From the NCBI GenBank assembly GCA_028865235.1, contig CP114561.1, forward strand, positions 1,384,001 through 1,448,000: DNA of 64,000 bases, in the 5' to 3' direction. Source of the DNA: Candidatus Manganitrophus sp. GTDB taxonomy: Bacteria; Nitrospirota; Nitrospiria; SBBL01; Manganitrophaceae. A program made the position numbers and the translations under genes. Under the pieces are notes generated by a model. It saw only the letters and a program-made list of their open reading frames with translations. It was not told the DNA's origin and did not search any database. Shown here piece by piece: positions 1 through 7,635 of this stretch (position 1 is the first letter of the stretch; every line of letters starts with the position of its first letter).

Positions 1-71
1 TACCCCTGGTCACCCGCCAATACCTCCCCGCTGACCTTCAGAAGAACTCTTCGATACTTGGCATCGGACAT
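1..71 (-). CDS. pyrH: UMP kinase, N-terminal fragment (cut by window edge)
   Basis: Only the first 23 codons are inside the window. Read on the minus strand from the ATG at 71, they give a start containing RRVLLKVSGEVLAG, the first beta strand and glycine-rich phosphate loop of bacterial UMP kinases (usually R-V-LLKLSGE-LAG). UMP kinase makes UDP from UMP in pyrimidine synthesis. The position directly downstream of rpsB and tsf is the classical rpsB-tsf-pyrH order, which supports the call. The rest of the gene, including the catalytic region, lies outside the window, so intactness cannot be judged. Confidence 0.85.
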   Translation of the reverse strand, partial: MSDAKYRRVLLKVSGEVLAGDQG

Positions 72-111
72 GGCGGCGATCCTGTTATGAATGGAAAGGG
101 TCAACACTGCC

Positions 112-141
112 GGAGCGAACGGCATAAGGGCCGTTCGCTCC
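112..141 (-). terminator. 12-bp perfect hairpin between tsf and pyrH
   Basis: Arms 112-123 and 130-141 are perfect complements (GGAGCGAACGGC and its reverse complement) around a 6-nt loop. The hairpin sits in the 101-nt gap between tsf and pyrH. No clear U-run follows on the minus strand, so it may be an attenuator, a partial terminator or an mRNA-stabilising structure rather than a strong intrinsic terminator. Confidence 0.5.
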
Positions 142-172
142 GTTCGGGCATGAAAATGGGTGGATGCGGAGA

Positions 173-778
173 CTAAGCCTCCCCTTCACCCAACTGATAT
201 CGCGTAAACCGTCGGATGTGCATGTTCTCTCCGACCTTTGCAATTTTCTGGGCCAACAGATCTTTGATTTTGGTCTGAGGATCTTTGATGAACGGCTGCT
301 CCAGCAGGCAGATCTCCTCAAAGAACTTCTCGAGTTTTCCCTCGGCGATTTTAGCAATCACCCCCTCCGGCTTTTTCGTCTCACGCGCCTGAGCGATGTA
401 GATGTTCCGCTCCTTCTCGATCACCTCCGCGGGAACCTCCTCGCGCCGGATATACTGGGGCGGAGGGGTCGAACCGGCGATCTGCATCGCGATATCTCGA
501 ACGAACTCCTGGAACTCCGGATTTCGCGCGACGAAATCGGTCTCGCAGCTCACCTCGACCAAAACGCCGATTTTTCCGCCGAAGTGGATGTAGGAGCCGA
601 TGCTCCCTTCGCGGGTCTCCCGGCCCGCCTTTTTAGCAGCGGTCGCAAGTCCCTTCTGCCGGAGGAAATCAATCGCCTTGGAAAGATCGCCCTGCGACTG
701 TGCGAGGGCGGCTTTGCAATCCATAATACCGGCCCCCGTCTTCTCGCGTAACTCTTTAATCGTATCGACTGCCGACAT
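173..778 (-). CDS. tsf: Translation elongation factor Ts
   Basis: This 201-residue protein is the guanine-nucleotide exchange factor for EF-Tu in the cytoplasm. The N-terminal UBA-like helix (residues 1-40) carries the family signature [18 protein letters not shown]. The EF-Ts signature region follows at about 80-95 ([16 protein letters not shown]). The protein is of the short type, lacking much of the second half of the E. coli core domain, as in several non-proteobacterial lineages. It starts 50 nt after the rpsB stop and should be cotranscribed with rpsB and pyrH. No frameshift is visible. Confidence 0.97.
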   Translation of the reverse strand: MSAVDTIKELREKTGAGIMDCKAALAQSQGDLSKAIDFLRQKGLATAAKKAGRETREGSIGSYIHFGGKIGVLVEVSCETDFVARNPEFQEFVRDIAMQIAGSTPPPQYIRREEVPAEVIEKERNIYIAQARETKKPEGVIAKIAEGKLEKFFEEICLLEQPFIKDPQTKIKDLLAQKIAKVGENMHIRRFTRYQLGEGEA

Positions 779-828
779 TCCCTTCCCTTTCTAAATCTTT
801 AATCAAGATACTTAGCCCGAGGTAGCGC

Positions 829-1611
829 TTAAGAAGCCGGCGCTCCCGGCTCTCCCTCCGCCGCGGCCATCACCGGTTCCGGTTTTACCTCCTGCTGGGA
901 AGCGGGAGCCGGCCGCTCGGTCTGAGTCTTCTCCCGAATACGCCGACCTTCCAAGACCGCATCGGCCATCCGGCTGGTAATCAACCGAATCGCCCGGATC
1001 GCATCGTCGTTGCCCGGGATGACATAATCGATCTCATCGGGATCACAATTCGTATCGACAATGGCGATGACCGGAATCCCCAGCCGATTCGCCTCCAATA
1101 CGGCGGTTCGCTCTTTCATCGTATCGATCACGAAGATCGCCGCCGGAAGGTTCCGCATATCCTTGATTCCGCCGAGATTCCACTCGAGGTGCTCCCGCTC
1201 TTTTTCCATCTGGAGCACTTCTTTTTTCGGCAGCCGCTCATGGGTCCCGTCTTCGCGCGCCGATTCGAACTTCTTTAACTTTTCAATGCTCTTCCGGATG
1301 GTGGCGAAGTTGGTGAGCATTCCCCCCAGCCACCGGTGGTTCACATAAAACATCCCGCACCGCTTCGTCTCGGCCTCCACAATCTCCTGCGCCTGTCGCT
1401 TTGTTCCGACGAAGAGGATCGTCTCTCCATGCGCCACAAGGTCTCGGACGAAATCGGTCGCTTCCGCGAACTTCTTAACGGTTTTCTGGAGATCGATGAT
1501 ATAAATATCATTTCTCTCCCCGAAGATATATTTGGCCATCTTCGGATTCCAACGGTTGGTTTGGTGTCCGAAATGAACACCCGCTTCAAGTAATTCTCTC
1601 ATTTCAGTCAT
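829..1611 (-). CDS. rpsB: 30S ribosomal protein S2
   Basis: This 260-residue small-subunit ribosomal protein begins [20 protein letters not shown], the standard S2 opening. The second S2 signature lies near residues 155-185 ([23 protein letters not shown], seen in two blocks), followed by [13 protein letters not shown]. The last ~40 residues form a low-complexity tail rich in P, E and A. A GGAG ribosome-binding site precedes the ATG at 1611. It heads the rpsB-tsf-pyrH operon and is preceded by a long structured leader, which suggests autoregulation. The frame is intact. Confidence 0.97.
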   Translation of the reverse strand: MTEMRELLEAGVHFGHQTNRWNPKMAKYIFGERNDIYIIDLQKTVKKFAEATDFVRDLVAHGETILFVGTKRQAQEIVEAETKRCGMFYVNHRWLGGMLTNFATIRKSIEKLKKFESAREDGTHERLPKKEVLQMEKEREHLEWNLGGIKDMRNLPAAIFVIDTMKERTAVLEANRLGIPVIAIVDTNCDPDEIDYVIPGNDDAIRAIRLITSRMADAVLEGRRIREKTQTERPAPASQQEVKPEPVMAAAEGEPGAPAS

Positions 1612-1640
1612 TGCTTCTCCTTATTTTGGTCTGAGCCTCC

Positions 1641-1737
1641 GCTCCCGCTTTTACGCACTGATTGCCTCATGGACAAAAAGGGCGACCCGACCTCCGGCTG
1701 CGCCGTTTCGGTCGGGGACCGAGCCCCAGCGGGGAGC
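1641..1737 (-). promoter_or_regulatory. Structured 5' leader of rpsB, possible S2 autoregulatory RNA
   Basis: On the minus strand the leader can form a long-range helix between 1728-1737 (GCTCCCCGCT) and 1641-1649 (AGCGGGAGC), with one bulge. Between these lie a hairpin CGGTCCCCGACCG and a larger stem pairing GACC with GGTC around a GC-rich loop. Leaders of rpsB are known to bind S2 and repress translation in several bacteria. I see structure in the right place, but the match to any described S2 leader family was not tested. Confidence 0.4.
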
Positions 1738-1822
1738 GTGTGTATTTTGTGTTGATTGTTGAAGGTGTTACACGATCTCGATCACAGGAATTTCAAATGA
1801 TGAGATTTTAAAAAGTAACATA

Positions 1823-1851
1823 ATTATAGCTGAATTTGCAATAAGAAAAAA
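1823..1851 (-). promoter_or_regulatory. Putative sigma-70 promoter of rpsB-tsf
   Basis: A perfect TATAAT (reverse complement of 1823-1828) lies in an AT-rich patch about 210 nt before rpsB. The -35 position (1846-1851) reads TTTTTT, so the -35 match is poor. The call rests on the -10 box, its AT-rich context and its location between argJ and rpsB. Confidence 0.4.
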
Positions 1852-1868
1852 GGATCTCTTTCCTCATC

Positions 1869-3071
1869 TTAGCTCCGGTACGCCGCATTGATCTTGACAT
1901 AGTCGAGGCTGAGATCGGAGGTCCAGAAGTCGGCGCGACCCCTGCCGGAATGGAGGTGAACCGTCAATTCAATCTCCTTTTGTTTCAAGAGGACCGCCAC
2001 CTTCGATTCCGCATCCTTTCCCTGGTAGGCCCCCTTACGGACAAGCGCCACCGGGCCGAAGGAAAGATCGACCTGCTCCGGATCGACCGGAACGCCGGCA
2101 TTGCCGATGGCCGCAACAATTCGTCCCCAGTTGGCATCCTCTCCGAAAAAGGCGGTCTTGACCAGACTGGAGCAGGCGATCGATTCGGCAATCCGCCGGG
2201 CCGCCGAATCGCTTCGGGCGCCGGTGATCTTGATCTCAATCAGCTTTGTCGCCCCCTCCCCGTCCCGGACGATCATCTTGGCAAGCGAGAGGCAGGCCGC
2301 CTCCAACAGGACGACAAACTGGCCGTAGGCCGTCCCCTTGGATCGGATCTCTTTTCCCCGCTGTCCGCCGGCAAAACAGAGGACCATGTCGTTCGTGCTG
2401 GTGTCGCCGTCGACGGTGGTGCGGTTGAACGAACGATCGACCGCTTGCCGGAGCGCCTCCTGAAGCAGACGGGGCTCCATCGCTACATCGGTCGCCAAGA
2501 AGGCAAGCATCGTCGCCATGTTCGGATGGATCATTCCGGAACCCTTGGCGATCCCGCCGACCCGGACCTCTTCTCGACCGACCTTACCGACAAAGGCAAC
2601 CTCTTTCGGAAAGGTATCGGTCGTCATAATCGCTTCCGCCGCCGCGCGGCCGCCGTTTCGCGAAAGCTGCAAGGCCAACCGCGGAACCGCGCCGGTGATC
2701 TTTTCAATCGGCAGGAACTCGCCGATGACCCCGGTCGAGGCGACATAGACCGACGCGATCGGAACATTCAACGCGCGCGACGCCGTCTCGGCCATTGCTT
2801 CTGCATCCCGGTCGCCCCGCGCCCCCGTGAAAGCATTGGCGTTGCCGCTGTTGGCGATGATCACCTGGCCCTTTTTCTTTCGAAGGTGCTTTCGATCGAG
2901 CAGAAGCGGGGCGGCTTGGAATCGGTTCTTGGTGAAGACCCCCGCCACATTGCAGACGTTCTCGGAGAAGATCAGCGCAAGATCGGGTTTCTCGACTTTC
3001 TTGACGCCGGCAAATGTTCCGGCCGCCAGAAAGCCGTCCACGGCGGTGATCCCCCCTTCAATCTGTTCCAT
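1869..3071 (-). CDS. argJ: Bifunctional glutamate N-acetyltransferase / amino-acid acetyltransferase ArgJ
   Basis: ArgJ moves the acetyl group from N-acetylornithine to glutamate in the cyclic arginine pathway. The family is made as one chain that cuts itself before a conserved threonine. The cleavage motif GSGMIHPNMATMLAFLATD is at about residues 175-193, with the nucleophilic Thr inside NMATML. The 400-residue length is normal, as are the ends (start MEQIEGGITAV, C-terminal NAAYRS). It lies 23 nt downstream of argC, so the two form an arginine operon. No frameshift is visible. Whether it is mono- or bifunctional cannot be told from sequence alone. Confidence 0.95.
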   Translation of the reverse strand: MEQIEGGITAVDGFLAAGTFAGVKKVEKPDLALIFSENVCNVAGVFTKNRFQAAPLLLDRKHLRKKKGQVIIANSGNANAFTGARGDRDAEAMAETASRALNVPIASVYVASTGVIGEFLPIEKITGAVPRLALQLSRNGGRAAAEAIMTTDTFPKEVAFVGKVGREEVRVGGIAKGSGMIHPNMATMLAFLATDVAMEPRLLQEALRQAVDRSFNRTTVDGDTSTNDMVLCFAGGQRGKEIRSKGTAYGQFVVLLEAACLSLAKMIVRDGEGATKLIEIKITGARSDSAARRIAESIACSSLVKTAFFGEDANWGRIVAAIGNAGVPVDPEQVDLSFGPVALVRKGAYQGKDAESKVAVLLKQKEIELTVHLHSGRGRADFWTSDLSLDYVKINAAYRS

Positions 3072-3094
3072 CGTTCATCCAAAATGAAAAGCGT

Positions 3095-4131
3095 TTAGGG
3101 GAAGATCCCCGGCGACATTAGGCCAAGCCGCTCGTCCCATCCCATCATGACATTCATATTCTGAATCGCTTGTCCCGACGCCCCTTTTACCAGGTTATCG
3201 ATCGCCGACATGAGGATTGCCGTCCGACCGGAGGGGGTCGCAAAGGCGCCGATGTCGCAAAAGTTCGATCCACGGACCTGATTCAAGTTCGGCGCGTCGT
3301 TGAACCTCCGGATAAAGGGCTCACCCCGATAGAGGTCCAAAACCGAATCGATCTTCTTCTGTGTGAATTTTTCCTTTAACGGAAGATAGATCGTCGTCAA
3401 TATCCCCCGGTTGACCGGGAGAAGGTACGGGGTGAAGAGAGTGGTCATCTTTTGTTTGCCGATCCGCCGAATCTCCTGTTCGATCTCAGGGAGATGTCGG
3501 TGAACACCGACGTTGTACGCCACCATTCCTTCGTTGACCTCGGTAAAGTGGGCCTTTGCGGAGGGAGTCCGTCCCGCCCCGGAGACCCCCGACTTCGAAT
3601 CGATGATGATCTCCCGGCTTGGATCGATGCACCCGGCCTTTAAAAAGGGGGAGAGGAGCAGCAGCGCCCCGGTCGGATAACAGCCGGGATTTGCGATGAG
3701 AAAACTTTTTGCGATCTCATCCCGATAGATCTCGGTAAGCCCGTACACCGCCTCCTTCAAGAGCTCGGGGCGGGAGTGAGGCAACTTGTACCAACGCTCA
3801 TACAGGGGGGCAGATCGGAGGCGAAAATCAGCGGAGAGGTCGATCACCCTTTTGCCCAGATCGATGAGCTGCCGCGCCGGCTCCATTGCTTTTGTGTGGG
3901 AGAGGGCGAGGAAGACCAGATCGGCCTTCTCGGCGATCTTCTTCGGATCAAAGGATTCCAGCGTCAGGTCGTAATACCCTTTTAACGAGGGGAGCCGATG
4001 AACGAGCGGCTCTCCGGCCGACTGCTCGGAGGTCGCACTGACCACCTCGACATGCGGGTGTTGAGAGAGAAGCCGGAGCAATTCTCCCCCGTATAACCGG
4101 TGGCGCCGGCGATGGCGACTTTGAGGGTCAT
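3095..4131 (-). CDS. argC: N-acetyl-gamma-glutamyl-phosphate reductase (one frameshift)
   Basis: ArgC reduces N-acetylglutamyl phosphate to the semialdehyde in arginine synthesis. The uninterrupted part contains the active-site segment IANPGCYPTGALL with the catalytic Cys, and the C-terminal NLVKGASGQAIQNMNVM. The true start is the ATG at 4131, which opens MTLKVAIAGATGYTG, the Rossmann dinucleotide loop. The frame breaks in the C-run 4086-4090, and adding one C restores TGGELLRLLSQHP. I therefore read a whole gene with a homopolymer error rather than one starting at the internal Met near 4081. It is followed directly by argJ. Confidence 0.93.
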
Positions 4132-4177
4132 CTCATCACTTATCTTTATGGAAGGGACCTCTGGTCCCGATGTTTAC

Positions 4178-4207
4178 TTAAAAAAGGGAAGGTCTTTCGA
4201 CCTTCCC
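4178..4207 (-). terminator. Intrinsic terminator after rplM-rpsI
   Basis: On the minus strand, GGGAAGGTC (4199-4207) pairs with GACCTTCCC (4186-4194) around a GAAA tetraloop. The run TTTTTTAA follows at 4178-4185. This textbook intrinsic terminator lies 27 nt beyond the rpsI stop and separates the ribosomal-protein pair from argC. Confidence 0.9.
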
Positions 4208-4233
4208 GATCACGTGCGAGGTGAAAAGAACTT

Positions 4234-4632
4234 TTACCGTTTTGAATATTGGAACCGCTTGCGGGCTCCCTTTTGCCCATACTTCTTTCTCTCTTTGACC
4301 CTCGGATCGCGGGTGAGCAATCCTTCTTTCTTTAAAGCGGTCCGTGATTGGGGGATCGCTTCCAAGAGGGCCTTTGAGATGCCGTGACGGAGCGCGCCGG
4401 CCTGGCCGGTCAGTCCGCCGCCATGAACCGTGGCAACGGCGTTGTATCGTCCGACCGTCTCCGTCAATTGGAAGGGCTGGATGAGGAGATACTTCCAGGC
4501 TTGGCGGGGGAAATACTCATCCGACGGCCTGCCGTTCACCAAGATCTTCCCCTCTCCCGGCTCTAAATAAACCCGCGCGGTGGCGTTCTTTCTCTTTCCT
4601 GTGGCAAAATAACGGGTTGCCGCCATGATCAT
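4234..4632 (-). CDS. rpsI: 30S ribosomal protein S9
   Basis: The 132-residue S9 protein binds 16S rRNA in the head of the small subunit, and its C-terminal tail reaches the P-site tRNA. Family landmarks are ATGKRKNATARVYL near the start, GGGLTGQAGALRHGISKAL around residues 75-93, and the basic tail ending GARKRFQYSKR. Two in-frame Met codons (4632 and 4626) are possible starts, and the first overlaps the rplM stop. The gene is translationally coupled to rplM, the usual rplM-rpsI pair, and is followed by a strong terminator. Confidence 0.97.
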   Translation of the reverse strand: MIMAATRYFATGKRKNATARVYLEPGEGKILVNGRPSDEYFPRQAWKYLLIQPFQLTETVGRYNAVATVHGGGLTGQAGALRHGISKALLEAIPQSRTALKKEGLLTRDPRVKERKKYGQKGARKRFQYSKR

Positions 4633-5081
4633 GAACCCCTTTCTTTTTCTTTTACTGCAAAAGCTTGTGGTTGCTGCGCCTGGTGCGGATGGTCGGGCCC
4701 GGCATAGACTTTCAATTTCTTCGCCATCGCCTTGCCAAGCTTGGTCTTCGGGAGCATTCCGGCAATCGCGTAGGTGACAAGCCGTTCCGGCTTCTCCCGC
4801 AGCATCTTCTCCGCATTCGTCTCCTTCAACCCGCCCCGCATATAACCGCTGTGGTGATAGTATTTCTTTTTGACCGCTTTGCCGGCGGTCAAAACAACCT
4901 TCGCCGCGTTGATGACGACCACATGATCTCCGAGGTCCTGGTTGGGGGTAAAAACCGGCTTATGCTTTCCACGAAGAACCGCCGCGACTTGAGTCGCCAT
5001 TCGTCCCAAGACCTTGCCGTCCGCATCAACGACGAACCACTTTCTCTGAATATCGGACTCTTTCACTGCCGTTGTTTTCAT
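4629..5081 (-). CDS. rplM: 50S ribosomal protein L13
   Basis: The 150-residue L13 is an early-assembling 23S rRNA binder. Recognisable stretches are WFVVDADGKVLGRMATQVA near residues 15-33, NQDLGDHVVVINA, YYHHSGYMRGG and the conserved MLPKTKLGKAMAKKLKVYAG near 110-130. It overlaps rpsI by 4 nt. A promoter with a consensus TTGACA lies about 40-65 nt upstream. The frame is intact. The gene starts the two-gene operon closed by the terminator at 4178-4207. Confidence 0.97.
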   Translation of the reverse strand: MKTTAVKESDIQRKWFVVDADGKVLGRMATQVAAVLRGKHKPVFTPNQDLGDHVVVINAAKVVLTAGKAVKKKYYHHSGYMRGGLKETNAEKMLREKPERLVTYAIAGMLPKTKLGKAMAKKLKVYAGPDHPHQAQQPQAFAVKEKERGS

Positions 5082-5118
5082 CTTTATCCTTCATTTAAAC
5101 GCTGTAAAGTAGTGTATT

Positions 5119-5145
5119 TTTATACAATGATCGGTCTTTTGTCAA
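5119..5145 (-). promoter_or_regulatory. Putative sigma-70 promoter of rplM-rpsI
   Basis: On the minus strand a perfect TTGACA (5140-5145) is followed after 15 nt by TATAAA (5119-5124). A slightly later -10 choice (TAAAAA) would give 17 nt. The site is 38 nt before the rplM ATG, in an AT-rich gap. Confidence 0.6.
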
Positions 5146-5193
5146 GGGGAAAGATTGAAACGGGGGGTATTGGGGACGACCCGTTGGGTCCCT

Positions 5194-5676
5194 TCACGCA
5201 TTGTAGGAGCCGAAATCTTTCGGTTTAAGCCGCTCAAGCCACTCGTCCAAGTTCTCCGAAGACTTCTTTCGTAGAACCTCTTCGGTGACATAGATTGGAA
5301 CCCCGGTGCGAAGCGCCAACGCAATGGCATCGCTCGGTCGGGCATCGATCGTAAACTCTCCGGCCCCTGTTCCTTCTTGCTCCGATGTCCGCCGATGCAC
5401 CAGATAAAGGGTCGCGAAATAGGTATTGTTGTTGAGATCATGAATGACGATCTTTTCCATCTGAATGCCCAGATGGGTCAACAGGTCTCGCAGAAGATCA
5501 TGTGTGAGAGGACGCTGCGGGACGATCCCTTCCAGCGCAAATCGGATCGCGTTTCCTTCGGTCGTCCCAACCCAAATCGGAAGAAGCTCCACATTCTGTT
5601 CATCCTTTAAGATGACGATCTGTGCTTCCGTATTCGGATCGGAGACCACCGCGTGCACTTTTAGTGGGATATTCAT
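5194..5676 (-). CDS. Bifunctional nuclease family (DUF151) protein, copy 1
   Basis: This 160-residue protein is of the DUF151/bifunctional nuclease type, whose characterised plant and bacterial members are proposed to have RNase/DNase activity. The family core is evident: LLPIWVGTTEGNAIRFALEG at about residues 30-49, the RPLTHDLL segment, and the signature IDARPSDAIALALRTGVPIYV near 110-130. It is paralogous to the protein at 6998-7453, sharing PIWVG, RP-THDL and RPSDAIALALR. It ends a four-gene minus-strand run with the JAMM-like protein and the lipoprotein. The physiological role is unknown. Confidence 0.85.
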   Translation of the reverse strand: MNIPLKVHAVVSDPNTEAQIVILKDEQNVELLPIWVGTTEGNAIRFALEGIVPQRPLTHDLLRDLLTHLGIQMEKIVIHDLNNNTYFATLYLVHRRTSEQEGTGAGEFTIDARPSDAIALALRTGVPIYVTEEVLRKKSSENLDEWLERLKPKDFGSYNA

Positions 5677-5760
5677 CTCTGACTCCCTGCCTTCCTGAGT
5701 TCTTTACTCATCAACGTCGCCAACCCGGCGCCTTCCGCCCGGCGCCTTCCCAATGATCGC

Positions 5761-6354
5761 TTACGGCAGCCGCTTGATGAGGCCTCGGCTTGCGACCTCC
5801 GCCGCTTTTTCGAAACTGGCCGGAACACGCGGAAAGAAGAGGAAGAGGTACCCTCTCGACTCCCCCGTTCCCTCCCAGATGATATCGCCCATTTCGATGT
5901 CCCACAACCGGCCTTGGAGGCGAACGTGTGTCGCCCCTTCAATCACCTCTACCTGCTGTAGTTCGGTCTGCAGGAGAAAGCGCGTCCCGAAGACTTTCTT
6001 CAGCGCGGCGACATCTTTTTCCTCGGCCACCTTTTTAAACGATGTCTCCTTCTTCAGCCGTTCCAGCAGCGGACCGAGTTGATTCGCTTCGATTTTGTTT
6101 CGCCCCTCTTCGGGAGAAATCAACTGTGTTTGCTGCCGCATTTCGGTCAGCGCCCGGTAGAAGATCTTCTCCGCCGTTTTCGTATAGTCGCGGTTCGCCC
6201 CCCGTCCGATCATCGGCATGACGGCGATCGTTTCCGTTGAAAGATTACTGGTATAGAGAACCCCTCTACGGTAGTCCTCCCGGGAGAGGTCGTCGATGCC
6301 GACGCACCCGAAAAATAAAAGACCAAAAATAAAAAAGAGGGATGTCCGTGTCAT
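5761..6354 (-). CDS. Predicted lipoprotein of unknown function
   Basis: The 197-residue protein starts with a lipoprotein signal: MTR, a hydrophobic stretch, then the lipobox FFGC with the lipidated Cys near residue 17. The mature part is a mixed alpha/beta domain. It contains ETIAVMPMIG, a helical middle segment rich in K and E (LERLKKETSFKKVAEEKDV), and the strand-rich THVRLQGRLWDIEMGDIIWE. The pattern resembles small outer-membrane lipoproteins that sum stress or assembly factors, but I do not recognise the family. It lies 31 nt after the JAMM-like gene and should be cotranscribed with it. Confidence 0.7.
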   Translation of the reverse strand: MTRTSLFFIFGLLFFGCVGIDDLSREDYRRGVLYTSNLSTETIAVMPMIGRGANRDYTKTAEKIFYRALTEMRQQTQLISPEEGRNKIEANQLGPLLERLKKETSFKKVAEEKDVAALKKVFGTRFLLQTELQQVEVIEGATHVRLQGRLWDIEMGDIIWEGTGESRGYLFLFFPRVPASFEKAAEVASRGLIKRLP

Positions 6355-6384
6355 GATGAGAGGATTCTTCAGCCGATGCCTCCT

Positions 6385-6942
6385 TTATAACCGCTCTATT
6401 CTTGTGGAGAGAGGACCCGATATTTCCGCGAGTCTGGGACGATTGTTCCCATTCTTGCGGCCGTTTTCGAAATAATAAGCTGCAATCTTAAACTGATATT
6501 TGTCGAGCGAGCCCGAGACCGTATGATCGAACTGGAACAGTCTTGACCGCGACCGCTTGTTCTCGTTGATTGCGATGACGATCTGAAGATCATCATCGGC
6601 CATGTATTGAATATCCTCCGAGCTAAGGGTGACATGCGCCCGGATATCGCGGTACATTGTATGAGAATGAAAGTCCCCGATGACATCCAATTTCGGAAAA
6701 TTCTTCAGGACCTCCGTAATGATCCGCCACTTTTCAGGCCGCAGCTCCGTCCAGCTATGGCCCCGCTTGACACTTTGATAGGGGATCGCATGCTCGACAA
6801 TGAACTTATCGGGGTTACGATAACCCAAGAGGAGACCGAAGCATTCTTTCTTGTACACTTCCACGGCAGAGAGGATTAAACCGATGAAGACATTTTCGTT
6901 CAGATAGACCTGCACCTTTCCCCCTCTTCCGCTGATCATCAT
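6385..6942 (-). CDS. JAB1/MPN (JAMM)-like metalloprotease-type protein
   Basis: I start the gene at the ATG at 6942, after the upstream nuclease gene ends, giving 185 residues. The order E-C-F-G-LLLG (near residue 30), then VIGDFHSHT (near 85), then SSEDI about 12 residues later matches the JAMM metal-site layout: Glu, His-x-His, Ser-x-x-Asp. The spacer between HSH and SS-ED is longer than the classical seven to ten residues, so peptidase activity is uncertain. JAMM proteins cut isopeptide or peptide bonds in ubiquitin-like or cysteine-metabolism pathways. No ubiquitin-like partner is visible nearby. The neighbours are two bifunctional nucleases and a lipoprotein. Confidence 0.65.
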   Translation of the reverse strand: MMISGRGGKVQVYLNENVFIGLILSAVEVYKKECFGLLLGYRNPDKFIVEHAIPYQSVKRGHSWTELRPEKWRIITEVLKNFPKLDVIGDFHSHTMYRDIRAHVTLSSEDIQYMADDDLQIVIAINENKRSRSRLFQFDHTVSGSLDKYQFKIAAYYFENGRKNGNNRPRLAEISGPLSTRIERL

Positions 6943-6997
6943 ACCACTCTTTATACGATCATCAATTTGATTTTGACAGGAGATCGATGCCGCCCGT

Positions 6998-7453
6998 TTA
7001 GGTGTCGTACTTCCCGAAATCTTCAGGCCGGAGATTCTCCAGCCAGCGGTCCAATTCCTCGGAACTCTGCTTTTTGATGACCCCTTCAGTCGCAAAGATC
7101 GGGGCGTCGACGCGAAGCGCCAGGGCAATGGCATCGCTGGGCCGGGAGTCGATGGTGAATTCAGAATCGCCGTACATGAGATGAATTTTCGAAAAATAGG
7201 TATTGTCTTTCAGATCGGTTACAACGATACTAATGACCTTCGCATCGAGGGAATCCAGGACGTTTTTGATAAGGTCGTGGGTCATCGGCCGGGGGGTAAA
7301 CACCCCTTCCAGCGCCAGGCTGATGGCGTTGGCCTCCGGCTTTCCAACCCAGATCGGTAAGACTTCGGTATTCTCTTCGTCTCGAAGAATAATAATATAG
7401 GCATTATTATAGGGGTCAAACATGAGACCCCGCACCTTCATCTGGACCAACAT
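6998..7453 (-). CDS. Bifunctional nuclease family (DUF151) protein, copy 2
   Basis: This is the second DUF151 protein in the window. The likely start is the Met at 7453 (MLVQMKVRGLMFDP), giving 151 residues. It shows VLPIWVGKPEANAISLALEG, TPRPMTHDL and SEFTIDSRPSDAIALALR, the same three blocks as copy 1, but it is clearly diverged. This is a paralogous pair rather than a recent duplication. It is the first gene of the minus-strand run and is preceded by a recognisable promoter in the divergent intergenic region. Confidence 0.85.
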   Translation of the reverse strand: MLVQMKVRGLMFDPYNNAYIIILRDEENTEVLPIWVGKPEANAISLALEGVFTPRPMTHDLIKNVLDSLDAKVISIVVTDLKDNTYFSKIHLMYGDSEFTIDSRPSDAIALALRVDAPIFATEGVIKKQSSEELDRWLENLRPEDFGKYDT

Positions 7454-7493
7454 GATTGATGTCCTTCCCATCATTACCGAAAGATTTATTTCA

Positions 7494-7523
7494 AATCTAT
7501 CACTTTCACCGATTCTTTGTCAA
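7494..7523 (-). promoter_or_regulatory. Putative sigma-70 promoter of the DUF151/JAMM run
   Basis: On the minus strand TTGACA (7518-7523) and TAGATT (7494-7499) are separated by 18 nt, about 40 nt before the copy 2 nuclease start. The -35 box is perfect and the -10 box matches 4 of 6 positions. It is divergent from the heme promoter at 7578. Confidence 0.55.
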
Positions 7524-7577
7524 CGAACAACCCGATCGATCGGACCCACAAACCCTTGTTCTCTCTTGGAATTAAGC

Positions 7578-7606
7578 TTGACACCCTTTTGACCAACGGC
7601 TATAAT
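7578..7606 (+). promoter_or_regulatory. Full-consensus sigma-70 promoter of the heme gene cluster
   Basis: TTGACA (7578-7583), a 17-nt spacer and TATAAT (7601-7606) form a perfect consensus promoter. The predicted start site, near 7613, leaves a leader of about 23 nt before hemX. It should drive the hemX-hemA-hemC-cobA/hemD-hemB run, and no operator or riboswitch-like structure was seen in this short leader. Confidence 0.9.
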
Positions 7607-7635
7607 GTGTCACCCTTAAAGCGAATCTGATTTCG

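Noticed and set aside
6385..7134. Longer JAMM-like protein starting at 7134
   Set aside because: The extra 64 codons overlap the end of the DUF151 gene in another frame and have shadow-like composition. The Met at 6942 starts the recognisable domain.
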